DNA of 64,000 bases. Source: Flavobacterium zepuense. Lineage in GTDB: Bacteria > Bacteroidota > Bacteroidia > Flavobacteriales > Flavobacteriaceae. The DNA is taken from contig NZ_VJVZ01000003.1 in NCBI RefSeq assembly GCF_007097145.1, positions 355,222 through 419,221 of the forward strand. The letters run 5' to 3'. Of the stretch, positions 45,043 through 52,839 are shown one piece after another. Made by a program: the position numbers and the translations under genes. How positions within the stretch are numbered: position 1 is the stretch's first letter; the number at the start of each line of letters is the position of its first letter. The notes below the pieces were generated by a model. That model saw only the letters and a program-made list of their open reading frames with translations. It searched no databases and was not told the origin of the DNA.

Positions 45043-45133
45043 TGAGTAGCCAGCTATGTTTTGGTAAAACCAAAACGCTGGCTCAACTCATGCTACGCAT
45101 TCGTTGAGGGAATTTTTTTCATGCTACGCATTC
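45043..45133. other. Candidate origin of transfer (oriT)
   Basis: In the 123-bp gap before mobC there is a nested hairpin with inner arms GTTTTGGT/ACCAAAAC (45058-45065, 45069-45076), outer arms AGCCAGC/GCTGGCT (45048-45054, 45077-45083) and a further TGAGT/ACTCA pair. A 15-bp direct repeat TCATGCTACGCATTC follows (45088-45102 and 45119-45133). Inverted and direct repeats next to MobC/relaxase genes are typical of oriT. The nick site is not identified. Confidence 0.6.
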
Positions 45134-45157
45134 AAAAAATTATAATGATGAAAGACT

Positions 45158-45538
45158 ATGGAACCGAATGATGAAACTAAAAAGAACAGAGGAGGCCGAC
45201 CTAAAAAGGCCATTAAAAGAGACCAGCTGATAGCAATTAAATGTACGCTTTTTGAGCGTAAGACAATTGAAGCCAAAGCCAAAAGCGCGAACCTTACCGT
45301 TTCCGAATACCTTCGTGAAATTGGATTGACCACTAAAATAGACTACCGAAATAAAGCACTGCCCAAAGAGATTTTAAGCTTTACCGGAGTGTTGAACCAC
45401 ATGGCGGCGAACCTGAACCAGATCGCTAAAAAGCGAAACAGCAACGATGAATTGAATCCACTTGAAAGAGCTGAGCTAAAGGTGCAATCGGGACAGGTAA
45501 AAGACCTTGCCGCCCAAATCAGAAACTTTTTGAAATGA
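45158..45538 (+). CDS. MobC-type relaxosome accessory protein
   Basis: A 126-residue basic protein. The N-terminal Lys/Arg-rich patch and the ribbon-helix-helix motif RDQLIAIKCTLFERKTIEAKAKSANLTVSEYLREIGL (about residues 23-60) fit MobC-type (BmgB-like) mobilization proteins that help the relaxase open oriT. The helical C-terminal half ends in AELKVQSGQVKDLAAQIRNFL. Its stop overlaps the relaxase start by 4 nt, so the two are translationally coupled. The oriT-like repeats lie directly upstream. Confidence 0.88.
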   Translation: MEPNDETKKNRGGRPKKAIKRDQLIAIKCTLFERKTIEAKAKSANLTVSEYLREIGLTTKIDYRNKALPKEILSFTGVLNHMAANLNQIAKKRNSNDELNPLERAELKVQSGQVKDLAAQIRNFLK

Positions 45539-46551
45539 TAGGCCATGTATCCATAGGCAGTTCTTTTTACCACTGTATTAGTTACTGCCTTGAAGACAAA
45601 AAGGAATTGTCTGAACAGGAAAAAATTGAACTTGGATTGCACGACCACTTGCAGCACAGGGAGCGTGCTGAAGTATTAGAGTACAATAAATGCTTCGGCA
45701 ACAAGCATGAACTTACCGAACAATTTAATGATGTAAGAAAATTAAGCAGGCGTGTTGAGAAACCGATGTTGCATTTGTCACTCAGGTTAGCACCGGGAGA
45801 AACACTGACCAAAGAACAACTTACAGAGGTTGGCAGGGCATGCGCTAAAGAATTCGGCATAGCAGACAATCAGTATATCTGCGTGTTGCATAAAGACACC
45901 AAAGAGCAGCATATCCATATTGCAGCTAACCGTGTAGGATTTAATGGAAAGGTGGCAAGTGACAGTAACAGCTATAAGCGCATGGCAGAACTCTGCCGGA
46001 GCCTTGAAAAAAAATACGGCTTGCAGGAGGTATTAAGCCCACGAGCGTTCCTCTCGCCAAAGGATAGGCTATTGCCACGCCATGACAGTAGGAAAGATAA
46101 GTTGAAGTCGGATATCCAACAGACACTAAAGCAGGTTAATTCTTATGCAGCATTTGAAAGGCAAATGAAAGAACTGGGTTACAAAGTGCTTAAAAGCAGG
46201 GGGATTTCTTTTATAGACGATAGAAAGGTAAAAATAAAAGGTAGCGAAGTTGGTTTTTCACTGGCTAAGATTGAAAAAGTGTTAAGCCTGAAACAGCAGC
46301 TTGCAGTTAAAAAGGCAAGCGAAAGCAAGAAAAGGGATAATGACAGCAGACCGTCATTTACTTCTTTCAACAGCCAACAGCAAAACAATAACCAACAATC
46401 CTATGCAAAAGAAAATACTGCTGAAGCCATTGCAAGCCAAATTTCGGGGCTTATAGGCCAGTTATTAAATCCTGAATATGTATCAGACTACATTGACCCT
46501 GAACTATTGAAACAAGGGAAAAAGAAGAATAAAAAGCCAAGGATAAGATAA
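45535..46551 (+). CDS. Relaxase / mobilization nuclease
   Basis: A 338-residue relaxase of the MobP-like group seen on Bacteroidota elements. The two-His motif III is EQHIHIAANRV near residues 123-133; a candidate nucleophile Tyr lies near the N-terminus (SFYHCISYCLED, about 10-21). A Gln/Asn-rich linker near 280-300 and a Lys-rich C-terminus end the protein. The enzyme nicks oriT and pilots the single strand during mobilization. No coupling protein or transfer ATPase is encoded nearby. Confidence 0.88.
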   Translation: MIGHVSIGSSFYHCISYCLEDKKELSEQEKIELGLHDHLQHRERAEVLEYNKCFGNKHELTEQFNDVRKLSRRVEKPMLHLSLRLAPGETLTKEQLTEVGRACAKEFGIADNQYICVLHKDTKEQHIHIAANRVGFNGKVASDSNSYKRMAELCRSLEKKYGLQEVLSPRAFLSPKDRLLPRHDSRKDKLKSDIQQTLKQVNSYAAFERQMKELGYKVLKSRGISFIDDRKVKIKGSEVGFSLAKIEKVLSLKQQLAVKKASESKKRDNDSRPSFTSFNSQQQNNNQQSYAKENTAEAIASQISGLIGQLLNPEYVSDYIDPELLKQGKKKNKKPRIR

Positions 46552-46572
46552 TAACATTTAAAATGCATTGTT

Positions 46573-47130
46573 ATGGAAACGAATGGAAAAAACAGCCAAA
46601 TTGAAAAAGAGGCATTGCAATTAGTATTAGAAGAATTTACCCAGGAACAGAAAATATCCAACCAGAACATTGGAGAGCTAATAATTGCCGTTACTAATGT
46701 TGGAAATAAAATAGATGAATTTCGAAAAGAGCAGGAAATGCACAAAGCTGTTCCGGCTGTGACTGATACTAAACCTGTAGAGGCCATATTACAAAAAGGC
46801 TTCCTTGATATTAAATATATGATAGGCACACAGCCAAAAAATATTCTCAGGAAATTCCAGATACTATTATTTCCTGAACAAAATCATAAACTATTTTACA
46901 AGATCGTATTTGGCAGATGGTTCTTAATGCTCGTTATAATGTTTGTTATAGCCCGCGTGTATGAGTGGGGCATTCATTACAGCGATAACCAAAAAGAAAT
47001 TGAAATACAGCAGATAGAAAATGACCGGATTAAAAAAGCCTGGGTATATATGTATTATAACAATGGAAAGGACATTAAAAAAGTGATGGACAAAGCATAT
47101 ATCAATTCAGAAAAAGATACAAAGAAATGA
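46573..47130 (+). CDS. Membrane-anchored mobilization-associated protein
   Basis: A 185-residue protein with a charged N-terminal helical part (about residues 1-110), one transmembrane helix (about 116-135, RWFLMLVIMFVIARVYEW) and a short C-terminal tail rich in Lys. It follows the relaxase by 21 bp, and proteins of this type are often the third gene of Bacteroidota mobilization modules, perhaps linking the relaxosome to the membrane. No enzymatic motif is visible. Confidence 0.65.
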   Translation: METNGKNSQIEKEALQLVLEEFTQEQKISNQNIGELIIAVTNVGNKIDEFRKEQEMHKAVPAVTDTKPVEAILQKGFLDIKYMIGTQPKNILRKFQILLFPEQNHKLFYKIVFGRWFLMLVIMFVIARVYEWGIHYSDNQKEIEIQQIENDRIKKAWVYMYYNNGKDIKKVMDKAYINSEKDTKK

Positions 47131-47389
47131 ATTGCGAAAAGGGAGACAGAACAAATATTTAAAAATTAATTATTCGCGCGCACTGTGAGGCACGCTAACT
47201 TAGTTGTCTTTTTAGCCGTTTTGAGTGAAAAACTAAAGGAATAGTAGTAGGCCTTAAATCATTTTAGAATCAAGCGAAATAATTTAAAGCTAAAGGAGCA
47301 TGCTTTTGAAACAATTAGAAAACAAATCCGGAAGGTTTTGCTTTTTATTAAAAATATTTATTTAGTTTCAAATTGATAATTAGGGAATC

Positions 47390-48862
47390 TTAAAAAGAAA
47401 GTTTAAATACCCGTATTACTCTTGACCATGTAGTCCCAACCCATTCTCCATTCCTTTCTGAAATATCTGCAATTAATTTAAAGTTTAGATTATTGCTAAA
47501 TGAATCTACAAAACTATCTATACGTTCTGTCTTGAAATTTGAAACATGTGGACTTACACAAATAAAAATATTTTTCCCTTTAAAATTATCTTTAATTAAG
47601 TTGATTAAATCAGACATTGAAAATAAGTCTACATCAAGAATATTAGAAAATAGATGAATTTTTGTGTTATTTTCTTTGCTTTCAAAATCGGTACTCTCTA
47701 ATGAATCTAAATCCTTATTGATAGTAATGATTTGCGTTTTTTTTGTAAATTTTCTAATATGTAATGATGCTCTTTTGATTGCTATTTCAGAAGGCTCAAT
47801 TAATGTAAAATTTTTAATAGAGTAATGAGTTTCTTGATTAATTAGATGTTCTAAAAAACAAACTGATGCTAATCCTTGGCCACAACCCCAATCATAAACT
47901 TCGAGTTCCTCTTGTAAATCTTTTTCTTCAATCGGGCGAATTGCACTTATCATTTTTGCCTGGTGCATTTTTCCATAGCTATGCAAATAAGCTAAAAGTT
48001 GATTTTGTTCCGTTAGTACTTTGACACCTCTTTGTAAAGACCTAAAAATCTCATCACTTGAAACAACAGAATATAATTCAACACATAAATTTCTTATTTC
48101 ACTAAAATTGGCTGAAATTTCAGTTAGTAAATGACTGTAATGTGTATCTAATTCTATTAGATGTGGTTCAATATTAAAGGCAAGATATTGACTTGCTCTT
48201 TCTAATATTTCATCTAACTTTGTATGAACAGCTTGATAAAGATCATCTATATTATCTAACGAATATGATAAAACTTCATAAATACTTTTTGTATATAAAA
48301 ATTTATATTCTTCCTTTTGTAACTCCTCAAGTAGCTTGTTTCTAAATTCAATTACTCTCTCTATATTTTGCTGCCCAAAATTGTAAAAAACTTCTGTATA
48401 GTATTGAATTAACGTCGCAATAGTTTTTTGCTCATTATCTTCTTCTTTTAAAAAACTGGCAGATAAATTCGATAAAACTTCATTTATTATATTTTCATAA
48501 TCACTAATAGTATTGATGCCAATAAGAAATTTTGAAGTAGCATTTAGTCGGCTATTTAAAGAAACATTATGTTGATTTGCAAGATTAAACAACTGTTGAA
48601 ATTCGGTAGCCAGCCCAAATCTTTGAGACACATCCATCAAACAAAATAAAAATGTTTGATTTTTACTGTCAGTAAAATCTAATTGCCTGAAAGTAATATA
48701 TTTAGGTAGAATATAATTTTCTATCTCAGTTTTGTGAATAATTATACTACTGTTCCTTTGGCTGATGAAAAAATCGTAAATCTCAATTGAATTATTTTGA
48801 ATAAATTCTGTTAAATCCTCTGATGAATTAGATGCATTAGAAAGTCTGTTAATAAAACTCAT
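47390..48862 (-). CDS. Helical N-terminus plus class I SAM methyltransferase-like domain
   Basis: A 490-residue protein. Residues about 1-310 are almost entirely helical without known motifs. The C-terminal domain (about 315-460) has the class I methyltransferase motif I YDWGCGQGLASVCF (323-336), a second acidic strand LIEPSEIAIKRA, IHLFSNILDVDLFSM and a late ICVSPH. The arrangement recalls Rsm22-like methyltransferases, with no NPPY, so a base N6-adenine target is unlikely. It is the last gene of the AlkB-helicase operon. Its ATG overlaps the upstream stop by one base. The substrate is unknown. Confidence 0.75.
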   Translation of the reverse strand: MSFINRLSNASNSSEDLTEFIQNNSIEIYDFFISQRNSSIIIHKTEIENYILPKYITFRQLDFTDSKNQTFLFCLMDVSQRFGLATEFQQLFNLANQHNVSLNSRLNATSKFLIGINTISDYENIINEVLSNLSASFLKEEDNEQKTIATLIQYYTEVFYNFGQQNIERVIEFRNKLLEELQKEEYKFLYTKSIYEVLSYSLDNIDDLYQAVHTKLDEILERASQYLAFNIEPHLIELDTHYSHLLTEISANFSEIRNLCVELYSVVSSDEIFRSLQRGVKVLTEQNQLLAYLHSYGKMHQAKMISAIRPIEEKDLQEELEVYDWGCGQGLASVCFLEHLINQETHYSIKNFTLIEPSEIAIKRASLHIRKFTKKTQIITINKDLDSLESTDFESKENNTKIHLFSNILDVDLFSMSDLINLIKDNFKGKNIFICVSPHVSNFKTERIDSFVDSFSNNLNFKLIADISERNGEWVGTTWSRVIRVFKLSF

Positions 48863-50523
48863 TATTTCGATTTCAGTTTTAATATCTCAGTTATTAATTC
48901 AGTATTTTTCTTGTATGTAGAGTATTTATAAATTTTTAATTCCTTTGCTTTCTTTTTTAATAATGCCATCGATAATTTTTCGAGATTCTCTTTTGAGTAG
49001 TCTTCATTCACATCTATAATCGAAGCATTATTTTCTTGTACTGAATCAGTTTGAATATCTGCTGTATGTGGTTTGTAGGTATTAATAGATGTTTCATTTT
49101 TTGAATGATCTTTTTCTCTCAACTGGTTTTCAAGTTGATTAATTCTTCTCTCATTTTCAAAAATCGTGTTGTTCAATTGGTCTAAAGCAACTCTGTTTTG
49201 TTCGAATTTACTTTTGTATCTATTTTCTAAATCTCTTTCTATCGAGTTTTTGAATAATTCAATATCAGCTTTAAACAGAGTTTCAATTTCGCTTTTTTTT
49301 ACGCCAAAAGGAAACCATTTACTAATTATATCAGATATTGTTTCAAGTACTTTTTCAAAAGGTGTAGCAATTATTTCTTCTAAAATAATTGTCTTATCAA
49401 TCATTTGATAAGTGATATACTTGGAATTTATGACTTCTTCTTTTTTATTCTCCAAAAATAAGTCATCTATATATTTAAATGATGAAATGCTGTTTAATGA
49501 ATTGAAAACATTTTGATAAACACTTTCAATTATGTAATAATCCAATTTACAATCGAGATGAAACTTAATATCAACTTCAAAGTTGGAAGTTTTATATTTG
49601 TTTCTAAAAGCTTTGTAGCCTTTGTTTAATCCAAAGATGAGAGACAAACCTTCTTTTTTCTTTTCGACAAATTTCCCTGAAATCAAATCGGAAATAAAAG
49701 AGTCAACTTGTTTCCTTTTACCTTTACCGTAACTCTCTAAAATTGCAACATAATAAGTGAGTTTATTTTCTGGAATTTTTTCTATTTGAATTAATCCATT
49801 TTTTACTTCTAAATTAACATTGTCTTTTTCTGCATATCTTTCAACTTCATTGTAGTCAATTTCAGAATAAATTGTATTGTGAAAATCCTTAAATTTTCCT
49901 TCATCTGCAAATGCAAATTGAAAACTATCTTCAATGCTGATATTTTGTTGTGTAAGAATATTGCTAAATAAATTATTTACGTTTCCCAAAGCTGAAAAAT
50001 AGTGAGTAGGATAATTTTGAATTTGTTCCTTACTTACTTTCATAGTAGAAAATCCACCCAAAATTTGATCGTATTTTTTTAAATATATACTCCAGTTTTT
50101 GTCGAAAGATTGATATTTAAGATTATTTAATTCTTTTGTTTCAATACTTTCTTCCTGTGAAACTTTTAAAATTCTTTCGGGAATAAACGCATCTCCAAAT
50201 GAAATGTTTTGAGCTGTTCTTATTTTTTGCTCATCGCTAGAAAAATAAATATTTTTAATTCTTGATATAGGTAATGGCATATTGAACAAGTGGAAATTTT
50301 CACTTATTTGTTTAGTTGCTTCTTCATCACTATCTAATACAATTTCAATAGCACAATTGGTATCTTTTGTGAACATTGAAGAGCTAAGCAATAAATAATT
50401 TTTAAATCTATCTTGAATATCATCGTTTTTATTTTCTATATATATAGATGGCGCTATGATTCCGCTCCCTAAATAGTGAGCTAAATTCATTGAATGTATT
50501 GGTAGGTAAAATGATTTTTTCAT
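48862..50523 (-). CDS. Unknown protein with coiled coil and C-terminal SAP-like motif
   Basis: A 553-residue protein I do not recognise. The N-terminal 60 residues (HSMNLAHYLGSGIIAPSIY) recall the entry region of DarT-like ADP-ribosyltransferases, but no catalytic signature is certain. A long Ser/Lys-rich middle is followed by a coiled coil (about 425-480) and a C-terminal SAP/Rho-N-like DNA-binding helix pair (about 510-550, LSMALLKKKAKELKIYKYS). It has one base in common with the next gene and a 1-bp gap from the helicase gene. The tight spacing implies that it is an essential partner in the operon. Confidence 0.6.
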   Translation of the reverse strand: MKKSFYLPIHSMNLAHYLGSGIIAPSIYIENKNDDIQDRFKNYLLLSSSMFTKDTNCAIEIVLDSDEEATKQISENFHLFNMPLPISRIKNIYFSSDEQKIRTAQNISFGDAFIPERILKVSQEESIETKELNNLKYQSFDKNWSIYLKKYDQILGGFSTMKVSKEQIQNYPTHYFSALGNVNNLFSNILTQQNISIEDSFQFAFADEGKFKDFHNTIYSEIDYNEVERYAEKDNVNLEVKNGLIQIEKIPENKLTYYVAILESYGKGKRKQVDSFISDLISGKFVEKKKEGLSLIFGLNKGYKAFRNKYKTSNFEVDIKFHLDCKLDYYIIESVYQNVFNSLNSISSFKYIDDLFLENKKEEVINSKYITYQMIDKTIILEEIIATPFEKVLETISDIISKWFPFGVKKSEIETLFKADIELFKNSIERDLENRYKSKFEQNRVALDQLNNTIFENERRINQLENQLREKDHSKNETSINTYKPHTADIQTDSVQENNASIIDVNEDYSKENLEKLSMALLKKKAKELKIYKYSTYKKNTELITEILKLKSK

Positions 50524-50524
50524 A

Positions 50525-51571
50525 TTATTCTATTGTTACAGTATTGACATCTCCAATTCCCGGAAATCCATTTTTACAAAGTAAGAACAAATTTGTCTTT
50601 GCTCTTGTGAAAGCAACGTAATAATCATTTTCTGTTACTTCCCAATGAGGATGATCAATAAATTTTCTAAAACAATGAAATTCTGGAACAATAACAGTAT
50701 CAAACTCTGTACCCTTGGATGATCTAAAAGTTGTAATATGGATTCCGGACATTCCGTTGAATTCTTCGTTTTCGTGATGATACTTAGTTATTTCTTCATT
50801 GTCATCTAAACCTTTCTTGATTAAGTTGTAGTAACTTTCTATATCTCTCGCAAATGGAATCAAAACAGCAATGTTATGAGTATCTCCTTTATAAGTTTTA
50901 ATTATGTCAATTATTGCATTGACTTGATTTTGAATTCCCCAACCTAAATTTATTTTCGATATTGGTTTTAAATTAGTTACAGTTGCATCATCAATTGTAT
51001 TTTGACGTATTAAGACATTAGGAAATACTGAACGAGTAAAAAGTAATATTTCTTTAGAATTGCGAAAATTTCTTTGCAATTCTATTTTACCAAATTTTCT
51101 ATTATTTTCAAACCTTTTATCAGATTGAAACCAAGTGTTTAATTCTTCCCATTCTGGTGCCGATAAATACATTATTTGTTTCTCATCTGCACCATATGAA
51201 ACGCTACTAGTGTAATTAAAATATCGCTGAAATGTATCTTTTTTAATATCTTGTCCCTCATCAATAATTATCTCGTCATATGTCTTTGCATTATGAGATA
51301 GCCACCAAAATACTCTATCAATATTATTTCCTGCACTAGCATTTTGAGTATTAGATGAGGCTCTTAAATAATGTTCTAATGTTTTTGTATAAGTTAATAA
51401 TAGACTGTTTTTTAGACCTGTTGTGTGGTTAGTAATATGTCTCCATAAACTAACAACACTTTTGCCAGTTCCTGGCCCTCCTGACAAAGCGAGTGAGTTT
51501 GTTTCATTAACAGCTCTTTGTTGATCTTTTGTCAACACTGCAAGAAGTGGCATAATGTAATAGTACGGCAT
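50525..51571 (-). CDS. UvrD-like SF1 helicase, compact
   Basis: A 348-residue SF1 helicase core. Motif I GGPGTGKS (31-38), motif II DEGQD (104-108), motif III-like YGADEKQIM, motif IV QRNFR (166-170), motif V TFRSSKGTEFD (281-291) and motif VI VAFTRAK (319-325) are all visible. It lacks the large inserted domains of UvrD/Rep, so it is a minimal helicase. The start could also be the Met at 51553. It is separated from AlkB by 1 bp and from the unknown protein by 1 bp. In this operon it may open DNA for the repair or modification enzymes. Confidence 0.9.
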   Translation of the reverse strand: MPYYYIMPLLAVLTKDQQRAVNETNSLALSGGPGTGKSVVSLWRHITNHTTGLKNSLLLTYTKTLEHYLRASSNTQNASAGNNIDRVFWWLSHNAKTYDEIIIDEGQDIKKDTFQRYFNYTSSVSYGADEKQIMYLSAPEWEELNTWFQSDKRFENNRKFGKIELQRNFRNSKEILLFTRSVFPNVLIRQNTIDDATVTNLKPISKINLGWGIQNQVNAIIDIIKTYKGDTHNIAVLIPFARDIESYYNLIKKGLDDNEEITKYHHENEEFNGMSGIHITTFRSSKGTEFDTVIVPEFHCFRKFIDHPHWEVTENDYYVAFTRAKTNLFLLCKNGFPGIGDVNTVTIE

Positions 51572-51572
51572 C

Positions 51573-52193
51573 TTATTTTATTACTCTAAAAGTTAGGTTT
51601 AAACGTTCATTTACTTTTTGGGCAGTTTTTGGTACTTGGTGTTGCCAAAAATGTTGTAATTCTCCTTGCATAATCAGCAAACTACCGTGTGTCAATTCAA
51701 TTTCGATTTTTTCCTTTGTTATGATATGTCTTAATTGAAATTTTCTTGTCGCACCAAAATTAACAGAACCAATAATCGGATTTATGCCTAACTCTTTTTC
51801 GGCATCTGTATGCCAAGAAATTGAATCGTTGCCGTCTCTGTATCGGTTAAGCAAAACACTGTTAAATTGAGTATTAGCAATAGGTTCAATTTTATCTTTT
51901 ATTTGAGATAGTTCTTTAGTCCAAAAATGAGGACTGAGCGTAATTCCTGAAAAAGAATATGGTTTGTCGTTATCTCCATACCAAGCGGTCAGACGAGGGA
52001 ACATCACTTGCTTGCCATACATGTTCATTGATTCTTGGTTCCAACGAATGTCATTTTTTAGTATTTGAAAGTATTTATCACTATCTAATTTTGTGAAAAA
52101 GTTAGGTGCGTAAATATATTGACCATTCAAAATTGAAACTGGATTAAACAAGCTTTCACCTTCTACATTTCCAAAAATATCTAGCTGTGCCAT
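51573..52193 (-). CDS. AlkB-type 2OG-Fe(II) dioxygenase
   Basis: A 206-residue AlkB-like enzyme. The metal ligands are H128 and D130 in SWHTDAE and H185 in HFWQHQVPK, and the 2-oxoglutarate-binding motif is R197-L-N-L-T-F-R203. FPRLTAWYGD near residue 65 is characteristic of AlkB proteins. AlkB reverses alkylation damage on DNA or RNA bases, but here it leads an operon of helicase and methyltransferase-like genes in a defence island. It may remove or install a modification on phage or self DNA. Its start is 71 bp downstream of the Xre stop. Confidence 0.92.
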   Translation of the reverse strand: MAQLDIFGNVEGESLFNPVSILNGQYIYAPNFFTKLDSDKYFQILKNDIRWNQESMNMYGKQVMFPRLTAWYGDNDKPYSFSGITLSPHFWTKELSQIKDKIEPIANTQFNSVLLNRYRDGNDSISWHTDAEKELGINPIIGSVNFGATRKFQLRHIITKEKIEIELTHGSLLIMQGELQHFWQHQVPKTAQKVNERLNLTFRVIK

Positions 52194-52264
52194 TTCTAAT
52201 TTTTAACTTGAACCATGAATTAAATTTTCACAAAATAAAAAGAGAGGTTTCCCTCTCATAACTA

Positions 52265-52669
52265 TTATTTATTGTTGATTAGCTTTTCCAAATAAGCAAC
52301 TTTATCCTTTTCTGCCTGCAACAACCTTTCATAAAGCTCAACTATTTTCTCAACAGTATTAAATGTTGGCTGATAGTTTAATGAACTCGCTATTAATGTA
52401 GAAGTATCACTACTTGTATTATGATATGTATTTGAAATAATATTAAAAACAGCTTCCTCAGAGAATTGCTTAATCCCTTCAGCAGTTACACCTAGAGCCT
52501 TTGCAATTTCTTCTAATTTAACTTCATCGACAGTTTCACTATTTTCAATATTAGAAACTGCTTGCTGGCTAACTCCCAAAACAGCAGCCAATGCTTCCTG
52601 TTTCATATCACGCAATTCGCGTATACGGCTAATTTTTCTTCCTATATGGTTTTTAGTTGCTGTGCTCAT
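52265..52669 (-). CDS. Xre-type transcriptional regulator
   Basis: A 134-residue protein. An N-terminal HTH (about residues 15-68, MKQEALAAVLGVSQQAVSNIENS) is followed by a helical C-terminal region that may dimerise. It is the first gene of the AlkB-helicase operon. A -7 box (TATCTTTG, minus strand) lies only 5 bp before the ATG, so the leader is very short. An inverted repeat directly upstream of this box is the likely operator for self-repression. Confidence 0.88.
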   Translation of the reverse strand: MSTATKNHIGRKISRIRELRDMKQEALAAVLGVSQQAVSNIENSETVDEVKLEEIAKALGVTAEGIKQFSEEAVFNIISNTYHNTSSDTSTLIASSLNYQPTFNTVEKIVELYERLLQAEKDKVAYLEKLINNK

Positions 52670-52673
52670 AACT

Positions 52674-52703
52674 CAAAGATATTGAAAATTCTGTAAGAAT
52701 TTT
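52674..52703 (-). promoter_or_regulatory. Promoter and operator of the AlkB-helicase operon
   Basis: The -7 box TATCTTTG reads from 52681 to 52674. Just upstream, AAAATTCT (52685-52692) and AGAATTTT (52696-52703) form a perfect 8-bp inverted repeat with a GTA spacer. This fits binding of an Xre dimer next to RNA polymerase. Confidence 0.75.
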
Positions 52704-52839
52704 ATAGTTGGTAAAAAACAAGTGTTAACTGGTAGTATACAACCTCCTATGGTTGGGTACGGTGCTATGTGTCACTTACTTGCTGTGGTATAACAAAAAT
52801 ACACAATTTCATTTATGTACCACTTCAAATTTCCAAATT

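Noticed and set aside
45582..45869. Minus-strand frames opposite the relaxase
   Set aside because: Shadow frames of the relaxase gene, which shows the expected HxH motif and coupling to mobC.
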